Shown piece after piece: positions 1 to 7,239 of a stretch of 27,864 bases of DNA (position 1 is its first letter; every line of letters starts with the position of its first letter). Made by a program: the position numbers and the translations under genes. Origin of the DNA: Psychrobacter sp. (GTDB lineage Bacteria > Pseudomonadota > Gammaproteobacteria > Pseudomonadales > Moraxellaceae); contig JARIAA010000070.1 of the NCBI GenBank assembly GCA_029264635.1, positions 1 through 27,864 on the forward strand. Direction: 5' to 3'. The notes below the pieces were generated by a model. It was not told the DNA's origin and did not search any database. It saw nothing but the letters and a program-made list of their open reading frames with translations.

Positions 1-852
1 TTCACGTATCAAGTGGTGGCAGCCTTCGGCATTGCTATTATCAATATGACTGGGAATGGCAAAGACTTGTTTGCCCTGTTCAGAGGTCAGACGCGCGGTA
101 ATCAATGAGCCGCTTTGAATGGTAGCTTCTGTCACAATCGTGGCTAAGCTAAGCCCGGCAACCAAGCGATTACGTCTGGGAAAAGTATGTTTGTGGGGCG
201 GCGTATGGGGCAAGAGCTCGCTGATAATACAACCGCCTTGCTCAATAATTTGGGCAAACAACTTATCATGGTGATTGGGATAATACACATCAATCCCTGT
301 ACCCATGACACCAACGGTACGGCCTTGGTTTTCAGCATTTTCTTGTGCTAAGGCCCCTAAATGTGCACGCTTATCGACCCCCATCGCAAGACCACTAGTA
401 ATAATATAGCCTGATTGCGCTAAGTATTGTGCCATATCAAAAGTGATTTTTTGCGCATGGGCGCTGGGTTTTCGGCTACCAACGATCGCAATTTGTGCTT
501 GATGTAAGCGGGCGCTATTACCACGATAAAAGAGTAGTGGTGGTGGATCATAAATTTGTAAAAGCTGTTGAGGATAGTCAGGCTGCTCGGCAAATACTAG
601 GCTATAACGCTTCTCTATAATCGCCTGCTGAATATCATTAACACTAGCGCTCGTTTGGTCTGCTTGTTCATGGCGTTTAAGATGCGTATGATGAATACCC
701 AGCTGACGCCATGATTCTAGCGTTGCTTGCCAAGCAAGCTGCGCGCTACCAAAGGACGTCACAAGATGATGATATGCTGACAATGACGCATTCACCTCAT
801 ACCAAAGCGCCAAAATTGCACGCTGTTCAACGGATAAAAGAGGTGGCGTCAT
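1..852 (-). CDS. dprA: DNA processing protein DprA/Smf (3' end beyond window)
   Basis: Cytoplasmic DprA binds incoming single-stranded DNA during natural transformation and loads RecA on it. Reading the minus strand from ATG at 852 gives 284 open codons that run off the left edge, so the C-terminus is missing. The Rossmann-like core is clear: GSRKPS, GLAMGVDKRAHLGAL, GVMGTGIDVYYP, FPRRNRLVAGLS and SGSLITAR followed by VFAIPSH, all in family order. Residues 1-85 form the usual helical N-terminal region. The gene follows the LysM gene by 47 bases on the same strand, a pairing known from other gammaproteobacteria. Family assignment is firm; a competence role is family knowledge. Confidence 0.96.
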   Translation of the reverse strand, partial: MTPPLLSVEQRAILALWYEVNASLSAYHHLVTSFGSAQLAWQATLESWRQLGIHHTHLKRHEQADQTSASVNDIQQAIIEKRYSLVFAEQPDYPQQLLQIYDPPPLLFYRGNSARLHQAQIAIVGSRKPSAHAQKITFDMAQYLAQSGYIITSGLAMGVDKRAHLGALAQENAENQGRTVGVMGTGIDVYYPNHHDKLFAQIIEQGGCIISELLPHTPPHKHTFPRRNRLVAGLSLATIVTEATIQSGSLITARLTSEQGKQVFAIPSHIDNSNAEGCHHLIRE

Positions 853-899
853 GACGGTTATGCTCGTAGATCATTATTATAAAGACTTAATTATAAAAC

Positions 900-1997
900 T
901 CATAAATAAGGCGGTGGTAATAGCTGATCACCAACGTTCAGTGGCAACTCAGAATTTAAGACATACGCATAGCTGATATCATCAAAGGTATTAAACACCA
1001 TAACCATACCAGAAGGCTCATTTGGCAGACGTACTGGTGTGTCGTTATCTTTAGTATCGCGCACCAGTGGCCCTTTTTGATAAACGGTCAATACATCGCC
1101 AGCTTTGGCCCCTTGATTGCTACCCAAATTAATGGCAACCACACTACCTTTTGCCGCAGAACTGATTGAGTCCATAACGCGTACAATCAAGCCACCACGA
1201 CTGACAGTGGCAGGCACGGGGTAAAAGACGGGCGGTATAGCGTTATCAAGCTCCACAAACACCCGATCACCCTCCCTTACTTCTTTGCCATAAGAGTCTG
1301 TCAGTTGCAGACTACTCACCCCATTTTCTTCGACACTCGTTACCAGTCCAGTGGCAACCTGCGTGACCTCCAGTCCAATCACCTTTTGCGTTCTAGGCTC
1401 AACGTATGGCTCGCCTTCACGATAAATACCATAACGCTGGCCGATGATAAGTGGGACGCCCTTGGTATAAATCTTATCGCCACTTGCAGTGATTAAGTTG
1501 CGTTTTTTGGACGCCAAAACGTAAGGAGTGGTGTTAAAGTCTTTTGGATTAACAATCAGCGTCTTGTCTAGCCAATGCTGAATGGCCGCACGCGGAATCG
1601 CTGGGATACTGTTTGCAACAGAGGTAACCGCGACTGTACTAGCAATCACATTGCCTGCCAGCTGCTTTTCAACCCCAGCGCAGCCCTCGCCTGTATCAAC
1701 ACCGACAAGCGTTTTACCTTGGATCACACACAAAATAAGAACGTCATTAGGGTAAATAAGATTGGGGTTCTTAATTTGTGTATTAGTGGCCCAAATCTCT
1801 TTCCAGCGCCATGGACTATCCAAATAACGCCCTGAGAGGTCCCACAACGTATCGCCTTTTTTGACAATATAACGATTAGGTGCATCCGCTTTGATCGATG
1901 GTGGCGGGTTATTCGCGTGAGCATTAGTCATCAGCATGGCACTGCTAAAGGCTGTGATAAGCAGACCTTTTACGATAGCGTTTAGGCGCATTTTCAT
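900..1997 (-). CDS. Secreted LysM peptidoglycan-binding domain protein
   Basis: This is a 365-residue exported protein of unknown exact role, probably bound to cell-wall glycan. Residues 1-28 look like a Sec signal peptide: basic start (MKMRLNAIVK), hydrophobic stretch, and an AHA cleavage site near residue 28. One LysM domain follows at about 42-90 (YIVKKGDTLWDLSGRYLDSP to YPNDVLILC). The remaining 270 residues are beta-rich with no catalytic motif that I recognise. An upstream GTG at 2009 is in frame, but I prefer ATG 1997 because GGA lies seven bases before it and it opens the signal peptide directly; ATG 1991 is also possible. LysM genes next to dprA are common in Pseudomonas and relatives. 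Confidence 0.85.
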   Translation of the reverse strand: MKMRLNAIVKGLLITAFSSAMLMTNAHANNPPPSIKADAPNRYIVKKGDTLWDLSGRYLDSPWRWKEIWATNTQIKNPNLIYPNDVLILCVIQGKTLVGVDTGEGCAGVEKQLAGNVIASTVAVTSVANSIPAIPRAAIQHWLDKTLIVNPKDFNTTPYVLASKKRNLITASGDKIYTKGVPLIIGQRYGIYREGEPYVEPRTQKVIGLEVTQVATGLVTSVEENGVSSLQLTDSYGKEVREGDRVFVELDNAIPPVFYPVPATVSRGGLIVRVMDSISSAAKGSVVAINLGSNQGAKAGDVLTVYQKGPLVRDTKDNDTPVRLPNEPSGMVMVFNTFDDISYAYVLNSELPLNVGDQLLPPPYL

Positions 1998-2291
1998 TAT
2001 TATATCCACAAATTTTAAGGTACATCGCTAATAGGCTTTATGAACGTTCTAGCGCTCATTCATGCAAGATTGAAACCAAAAAGATACTTAGTTGATGTAT
2101 TATTTAGTAAAAGAACTAATTTTACAATTATATACATAATAGAATCATTTTAGAAATAATTTTTATATATTTATTTAATATTGATTAAGTTATTTACAAA
2201 ATAGGGGCCTAGCTTTTAAATCAATGAATGGTAGCGCCATAACGTCTGAATCTTTTAAAAAACAACGTCGATCGTAGTGAATCTTTATGAA

Positions 2292-2430
2292 TATAGTTAC
2301 TCCTAAATAAAACTGAACCATCCATAACTGCGTACTACTGGTACTATTTTTCCTTGCGTGCTACTACTATAAAGGCTGTGCCAAATTCATACTTGTAGCA
2401 TTGACTCGATGTTAAAGTAAGTTGACTATA
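2292..2430. mobile_element. Candidate small MITE-like repeat in the LysM-thrC gap
   Basis: The 516-base gap between the LysM start and the thrC stop has no credible gene. Positions about 2090-2200 are extremely AT-rich and contain a TATAAT (minus, 2132-2127) that may belong to the LysM promoter, but its -35 is poor. From 2292 to 2430 there is a less AT-rich block bounded by imperfect inverted ends: TATAGTTAC on the left and, on the other strand, TATAGTCAAC on the right. Inside, two related copies of a TGCGT-CTACT segment occur near 2329 and 2357. It has no coding capacity. Calling it a mobile repeat is an inference; other genomic copies would be needed. Confidence 0.35.
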
Positions 2431-2444
2431 GCTAAATAAAAAAA

Positions 2445-2476
2445 GCCCTTGTTCTCTAAGATTAGAGAGCAAGGGC
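2445..2476 (-). terminator. Intrinsic terminator downstream of thrC
   Basis: Two 15-base arms (GCCCTTGTTCTCTAA at 2445-2459 and TTAGAGAGCAAGGGC at 2462-2476) pair with a single mismatch. On the minus strand the stem is followed by a T-run (complement of 2436-2444), as expected for thrC, whose stop lies 50 bases before it. A shorter T-run on the plus side makes it weakly bidirectional. Confidence 0.85.
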
Positions 2477-2493
2477 CTTTAATATACATGCTA

Positions 2494-2509
2494 AGTTTCA
2501 CGTGAAACA
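2494..2509. promoter_or_regulatory. parS: parS-type ParB-binding site 1 (perfect)
   Basis: The 14-bp perfect palindrome GTTTCACGTGAAAC (2495-2508), flanked by A on each side, matches the widely conserved parS sequence bound by ParB. It lies between the thrC stop codon and the thrC terminator, about 15.6 kb left of oriC. Confidence 0.85.
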
Positions 2510-2525
2510 AATTGATTTAAACGTC

Positions 2526-3947
2526 TTATGTCAAGTTTGGCTTCACATACTGGCGAATTTGCTCAGCGACCAGCTTGGCATCGTTGTCCAATACCGTTAC
2601 ATGCTGTTCCAAGGTTTCCAAACCTTCGGTATGCGGTGGGCGTACGATATCTATCGGGCCAATAGCTTCGACGATAGTCTCGGCGAACTTCACGGGTAAA
2701 GCGGTCTCAGCGCAAATGATAACTTCGCCGTCTTGTTGCAATTCTTTGGCAACTTTAATACCATCAGCAGTATGCGGGTCAACCAGCTCATCATATTGTT
2801 CATACAAAAACTTGATAGTATGCAAACGGTCAGCATGAGTAGACTTGCCCGCTGCAAAACCGTAGCGCGTATTAACGGCATCCAGCACATCGGACAAATC
2901 AAAACCTTGACCAGATTTTACACCTTCAAATAACTCATGGACGCGCGCGCTATCTTTTTCTAATAGTAGATAAACAAAGCGCTCAAAGTTAGAAGCTTTG
3001 GAGATATCCATAGAAGGACTGGACGTCACGTAGGTTTTGTCAGTTGGGCGCGGCTGGTAAGCGCCTTGATTAAAGAAGTCATTAAGTACGTCATTTTCAT
3101 TGGTCGCGACGATTAAACGCCCTATGGGTAGTCCCATCTCACGAGCAATGTGACCTGCGCAAACATTGCCAAAGTTGCCCGATGGTACACTAAAGCTAAC
3201 TTTTTCATCGTTGCTATTCGTCACTGCAAAGTAAGCTTTAAAATAGTAGACAATCTGCGCCAGTATGCGGCCCCAGTTAATGGAATTGACCGTACCTAAA
3301 TCATAAGCGGCCTTAAATTCAGCATCTTGCTGTAAGGCTTTAACGATATCTTGGCAATCATCAAACATACCGTCGATAGCGATATTATGAATATTATCAT
3401 CCGTTAAGCTATACATTTGCGCTCGCTGGAATTCGCTCATTTTGCCATGTGGCGACAGCATAAAAACTTCGATGTTTTCTTTACCGCGCAGTGCATATTC
3501 AGCCGCGCTACCCGTGTCACCACTGGTCGCCCCAATGATGGTAATACGTGCCTCTTTTTGCTTAAGCACATACTCAAAAGCATTACCCAAAAACTGCATC
3601 GCCACATCTTTGAACGCCAGCGTCGGACCGTTGGACAACCCTAAAATATACAGATTGTCTTCAAGCTGACGTACTGGCGTAATCTCTGCACTACCAAATA
3701 CGTCAGCTGTGTAAGTGCGCTCGACCATATCTTTTAAGTCCACATAAGGGATATCCGTGGCAAAACGCTGCATAACAGCTAGCGCTAATTGTGGATAACT
3801 AAGCGTACGCCATTCATCAAGCGTCTCACTATCGACCAGTGGATAATATTCAGGCAACATCAAGCCGCCATCAGGTGCAAGCCCCATCAGTAGCACATCA
3901 CTAAAATCCATTGGTGCCGTCTTGCCACGGGTACTGATATATTTCAT
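2526..3947 (-). CDS. thrC: Threonine synthase
   Basis: ThrC is a PLP enzyme that converts O-phosphohomoserine to threonine, the last step of threonine synthesis in the cytoplasm. The 473-residue product has the long-form N-terminus (MKYISTRGKTAPMDF), the PLP lysine at about K113 in GPTLAFKDVAMQFLG, the ATSGDTGSAA loop, and the phosphate-binding SGNFGN. ATG 3947 is chosen because AGGA lies seven bases upstream and the family begins MKYxSTRG; the longer reading from 4001 adds 18 unrelated residues. It lies downstream of rsmB on the same strand with a gap of 158 bases and no terminator visible there, and it ends at a strong terminator. hom, the usual partner, is not in this window. Confidence 0.96.
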   Translation of the reverse strand: MKYISTRGKTAPMDFSDVLLMGLAPDGGLMLPEYYPLVDSETLDEWRTLSYPQLALAVMQRFATDIPYVDLKDMVERTYTADVFGSAEITPVRQLEDNLYILGLSNGPTLAFKDVAMQFLGNAFEYVLKQKEARITIIGATSGDTGSAAEYALRGKENIEVFMLSPHGKMSEFQRAQMYSLTDDNIHNIAIDGMFDDCQDIVKALQQDAEFKAAYDLGTVNSINWGRILAQIVYYFKAYFAVTNSNDEKVSFSVPSGNFGNVCAGHIAREMGLPIGRLIVATNENDVLNDFFNQGAYQPRPTDKTYVTSSPSMDISKASNFERFVYLLLEKDSARVHELFEGVKSGQGFDLSDVLDAVNTRYGFAAGKSTHADRLHTIKFLYEQYDELVDPHTADGIKVAKELQQDGEVIICAETALPVKFAETIVEAIGPIDIVRPPHTEGLETLEQHVTVLDNDAKLVAEQIRQYVKPNLT

Positions 3948-4105
3948 TAGATTGTCCTTTCTACAACTCAATAATGATGGGTTAATGTTTAAACATAGCA
4001 ACAGTTTGAATGACCGTACTTATCTTATCTATTAAACTTGACTAAAGACATCAACCAAACTCAAAAATCTAGCCATATAAAAATAAGGTTGTATAATACT
4101 ATATT

Positions 4106-5689
4106 TTATTCAGCAGTCTTTTGCAGCAACGCATAATAGAAACCATCACCACTAGCGCTATCAATCGGTAGACACTGACGACCGATCGCTTGGGCGATAC
4201 CCCAGTTGCAATCCTCGGTAAATTCAATCGCTACCGCATTGTGATAGTGAGTGAGGAACTCTTGCATTTGTTCGACGTTTTCTTGCTTTAAGATAGAGCA
4301 AGTCACATATAATAGATAGCCGCCGACTTTAAGTTGTGGCCACAGATTGTGCAAGATATCCGCTTGTAACAGTGCGGTTTGCTCGACGTCTTCTTCGGTA
4401 CGCAAGATACTGATATCAGGATGACGACGAATTACCCCCGTCGCCGTACAAGGTGAGTCTAATAATATAGCGTCAAATACGAGCTTGCTCTTTTTCTTCC
4501 CAGCCCCTTGCCATGTCGTGGCGTCCGCACAGACAATATTGAGCGCGATGTTTTTTTCAGCTTTCTCTAAATCTTGTTGTTGTAAGTTTAGACGCTGTAA
4601 GTTTTCATAGATACGTTCAATACGTGGTGCTTCATTATCGATAGCCGTTACTTTGACGTTACCAATCACAGGTGACGTTTCAGCATCCTCTTGTTTCACG
4701 TGAAACAATGGTAATTGATCATCTGAGCTCAATAGCTCTAACCAATGAGCAAGCTTACCACCGGGTGCAGCGCAAGCATCTAAAATGTGTAGCTGGTTAT
4801 TATCAGCGTCTGAATCAATATCTGTATTAGACTTATCAGCACTAACTTTATTCATCAACGCGGTATGGATGATCGGCGCAGCAAGCTGGGCATGCATATC
4901 TTGCACGCTGGCAGCGCCTTCAGCGAAATGAGGCAAAGCGTTCACTGCGGTGCTTTGATGTAGCCGAAGACCTTTGGTTGATAATGTGGTAGGCGTGGCT
5001 GTATCTGACGAACTCGTTAAGTTAAAACCACTGGTTAGCTCAACCAAATCCGCTTCTATCTCTGCCCCATCCAATGCTTGCTGATAATTCTCTGCTGAGC
5101 TAACAGCCAAGTTTACCCGTAAGAACATCGGCGCAGCTTGGCGCAAACCTTGGGTCAGCTCATCGTACTGCTCGCTCCAATCTTGCTTAAGCTGATAGGC
5201 AAGCCAATTCGGTAGACTATGCTTTTTGTCGCACTTTTTACGAAATTTGCTGGGATTTTTAGCTACTTTACGCAAGATAGCATTGATTAAACCTGCTGCA
5301 TGGGCAAACTCAATCTCTTTCACCGCTTCGACCGTTTCATGAATGGCCGCATGGTCAGCGACTTCTAAGTAGAGGAGCTGGACTAGACCCACTTGAATGG
5401 TAGTACGTACTTCAACCTCATCGATAGGATTATCAGCCAAGCTATCGAGCAAACGCGCCAGCGCATGCCATTGACGTAGAGTGGTTAGCAATAGAGCGTG
5501 TGCAAAGCCTTTATCGCCATCATGCAAACTGTTTAACAATGGGTCAAGAACGCTTGAGAGCGACTGACCATTTTGAATAGCCAGTAAGGTGCGAATGACT
5601 CGTACGCGTACGCTACCGCTAATCTTAAGATTGCTAGAGAGTTTATTTTTTTGATAATTAGACGCAGCTGCGTTGTTTCTCATATTCAT
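4106..5689 (-). CDS. rsmB: 16S rRNA (cytosine-967-C5)-methyltransferase RsmB
   Basis: RsmB methylates C967 of 16S rRNA using SAM. Residues about 28-165 form the NusB-like RNA-binding domain; the methyltransferase follows with DACAAPGGK (304-312), the PC motif DSPCTATG (C414) and the TC motif YVTCS (C464, nucleophile position in this family). At 527 residues it is about 100 longer than E. coli RsmB. The extra length includes an acidic low-complexity insert just before motif I (about 281-300) and a second insert after motif I (about 321-345). The second insert contains a perfect parS site, read as LFHVKQ. ATG 5689 has GGA nearby. It follows fmt by 48 bases, so the two are probably one operon. 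Confidence 0.95.
   Translation of the reverse strand: MNMRNNAAASNYQKNKLSSNLKISGSVRVRVIRTLLAIQNGQSLSSVLDPLLNSLHDGDKGFAHALLLTTLRQWHALARLLDSLADNPIDEVEVRTTIQVGLVQLLYLEVADHAAIHETVEAVKEIEFAHAAGLINAILRKVAKNPSKFRKKCDKKHSLPNWLAYQLKQDWSEQYDELTQGLRQAAPMFLRVNLAVSSAENYQQALDGAEIEADLVELTSGFNLTSSSDTATPTTLSTKGLRLHQSTAVNALPHFAEGAASVQDMHAQLAAPIIHTALMNKVSADKSNTDIDSDADNNQLHILDACAAPGGKLAHWLELLSSDDQLPLFHVKQEDAETSPVIGNVKVTAIDNEAPRIERIYENLQRLNLQQQDLEKAEKNIALNIVCADATTWQGAGKKKSKLVFDAILLDSPCTATGVIRRHPDISILRTEEDVEQTALLQADILHNLWPQLKVGGYLLYVTCSILKQENVEQMQEFLTHYHNAVAIEFTEDCNWGIAQAIGRQCLPIDSASGDGFYYALLQKTAE
4692..4707. promoter_or_regulatory. parS: parS-type site 2, inside rsmB (perfect 16-mer)
   Basis: The full 16-bp palindrome TGTTTCACGTGAAACA is present. 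It lies within the rsmB coding region and encodes FHVKQ (residues 329-333) in a segment that looks like an insertion between conserved motifs, so protein constraint probably does not explain it. Confidence 0.88.
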
Positions 5690-5737
5690 AAATGTCCGAT
5701 GCGCGTGACAGCGCCTGTATGGATGTATTTTCTTTGA

Positions 5738-6787
5738 TTAATCGCTAATTTCTGTAGTAAATTTATCATCATCATTGAGCTGGTTACCATGACAAACTTG
5801 CTCAGCGCTCACAGGTTTTGCGCCTGCAAATTGTAATTGAGTGATTCTCAAAGTACTGGCTTGCGTTTCATTAATATCATTTTTTCCGCAAGCAACAAGA
5901 ATGGCTTTACGTCCGACACTAATGACAGTACCTGCAGGCGCAGTCGTTTGCTGGGTTGGATTAACTGGTAAGCTTTCTAATATTTTGACGCGTGCCCCAT
6001 TTAAAAAAGTATAAGCACCAGGCCACGGTGTCAAACCACGAATTTGACGCTCAATGACCGTAGCAGACTGCGTCCAATCAATCTCGCCCTCAGTCTTGAC
6101 GAGTTTTTCTGCATAGCTGGCTTGACTGTCATCTTGTGCCACTGCTTTTGTTTGATAGCCTGGCAGATTTTGTAGGACCGTACTAATAGCTGTTGCCCCT
6201 AAATTGGCCAACTTATCGTGTAGGCTTGCTGCCGTATCATCATCAGCGATAGTACAGCTTACTTTATAAAGCATATCACCCGTATCAAGACCTTTGTCCA
6301 TCTGCATGATGGTAATACCTGTCTGAGTATCTCCTGCCAATAGCGCCCGATGGATGGGCGCCGCGCCGCGCCAGCGTGGCAGTAGTGAGGCATGAATATT
6401 AAGGCAACCGTAAGTAGGCATTGTCAATACCCCAATCGGTAGAATCAGTCCATAAGCGGCAACAATCATCACATCGGGCTGGTAAGTACGTAAGGTCTGC
6501 CGCGCTGCCATCCCCTCAGTGCTAGATTTTTTAAAGGTGGCAGGCTGTTCCACAGGAATATTATAAGCACGCGCTACTTGCTTGACTGCTGATGCGGACA
6601 GTTTTTGACCACGTCCTGCCTTACGATCAGGCTGCGTATACACAGCGACAATGTCTATATCGAGCTGCTCTTGCTGAGCGATTAATGCCTCAAGGCTAGA
6701 GGCGGCAAATTCAGGCGTACCTGCAAACACAACGCGCAGTGGATTGGTTCGTACGATATTATCAAGAGTAGGATGCATTTGGGTCAT
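5738..6787 (-). CDS. fmt: Methionyl-tRNA formyltransferase
   Basis: Fmt formylates Met-tRNA(fMet) with 10-formyl-tetrahydrofolate to make the initiator tRNA. The 349-residue protein has VVFAGTPEFAASSLEAL near the start, the catalytic triad residues N130 and H132 (NIHASLLPRWRGAAPI) and D168 (KGLDTGDML), and the C-terminal OB-like domain with TPWPGAYTF. The N-terminus is about 16 residues longer than in E. coli; ATG 6778 is an alternative start and neither has a strong ribosome-binding site. It leads an fmt-rsmB pair. def, the usual neighbour, is absent here; the upstream region is instead shared with a divergent sensor kinase gene. Confidence 0.96.
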   Translation of the reverse strand: MTQMHPTLDNIVRTNPLRVVFAGTPEFAASSLEALIAQQEQLDIDIVAVYTQPDRKAGRGQKLSASAVKQVARAYNIPVEQPATFKKSSTEGMAARQTLRTYQPDVMIVAAYGLILPIGVLTMPTYGCLNIHASLLPRWRGAAPIHRALLAGDTQTGITIMQMDKGLDTGDMLYKVSCTIADDDTAASLHDKLANLGATAISTVLQNLPGYQTKAVAQDDSQASYAEKLVKTEGEIDWTQSATVIERQIRGLTPWPGAYTFLNGARVKILESLPVNPTQQTTAPAGTVISVGRKAILVACGKNDINETQASTLRITQLQFAGAKPVSAEQVCHGNQLNDDDKFTTEISD

Positions 6788-6822
6788 AACACTATATTAC
6801 GTATTGGGTGAGTAGTGGTCCC

Positions 6823-6852
6823 ATTATAGGGAAGTTTACCATCTTGTGCCAC
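6823..6852 (-). promoter_or_regulatory. Predicted sigma70 promoter for fmt-rsmB
   Basis: On the minus strand a perfect TATAAT (6828-6823) is preceded by GTGGCA (6852-6847) with an 18-base spacer. It lies 36 bases upstream of the fmt start. The -10 is strong and the -35 matches four of six. Confidence 0.5.
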
Positions 6853-7239
6853 GATTGAAGCTTGGGACATCCATAGGCTCTTTTATGATCTGCTTGAAAC
6901 TTTTAAAAACGAGGCTTTGGTGCGTTATTGATGCGTTTTAGTACTAAAAAATGCTAATTGGGTTATATTTCAATGTTTATGTTAGAAAATAGGCTTAATT
7001 TGGCTCAAAACCTAAGCAAACACTCAATTTTTTGCGATTACCATAACCGTGTTAGTAGCGAATTTGTTATTATAGACAGAGGCATGATTGATTGTCACCC
7101 AACCTTGAACAAGAGGGCTTAGCAATATGGCATGATCGTTATAGGTAAGCAGTAGCAGTTGACGCCTACTTTTGAGCGATTAGATTATTTTAGATTACCA
7201 TTGCCCTGCATTGCAGCGCAGGTATAGGATTATATTCAC
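6853..7239. other. Divergent intergenic region between fmt and the sensor kinase
   Basis: This stretch between the predicted fmt promoter and the kinase start has no open reading frame with a plausible start and no strong hairpin. A possible promoter for the kinase is at its right end. Two related segments beginning GGCATGAT occur near 7080 and 7129. Nothing else was identified. Confidence 0.5.
7159..7186 (+). promoter_or_regulatory. Possible promoter for the hybrid kinase gene
   Basis: TTGACG (7159-7164) and TAGATT (7181-7186) are separated by 16 bases, about 54 bases before the kinase start codon. This is a moderate sigma70 match only. Confidence 0.35.

Noticed and set aside
3948..4001. 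Longer ThrC start at 4001
   Set aside because: The family begins MKYxSTRG; ATG 3947 has AGGA at good spacing, and the extra 18 residues match nothing.
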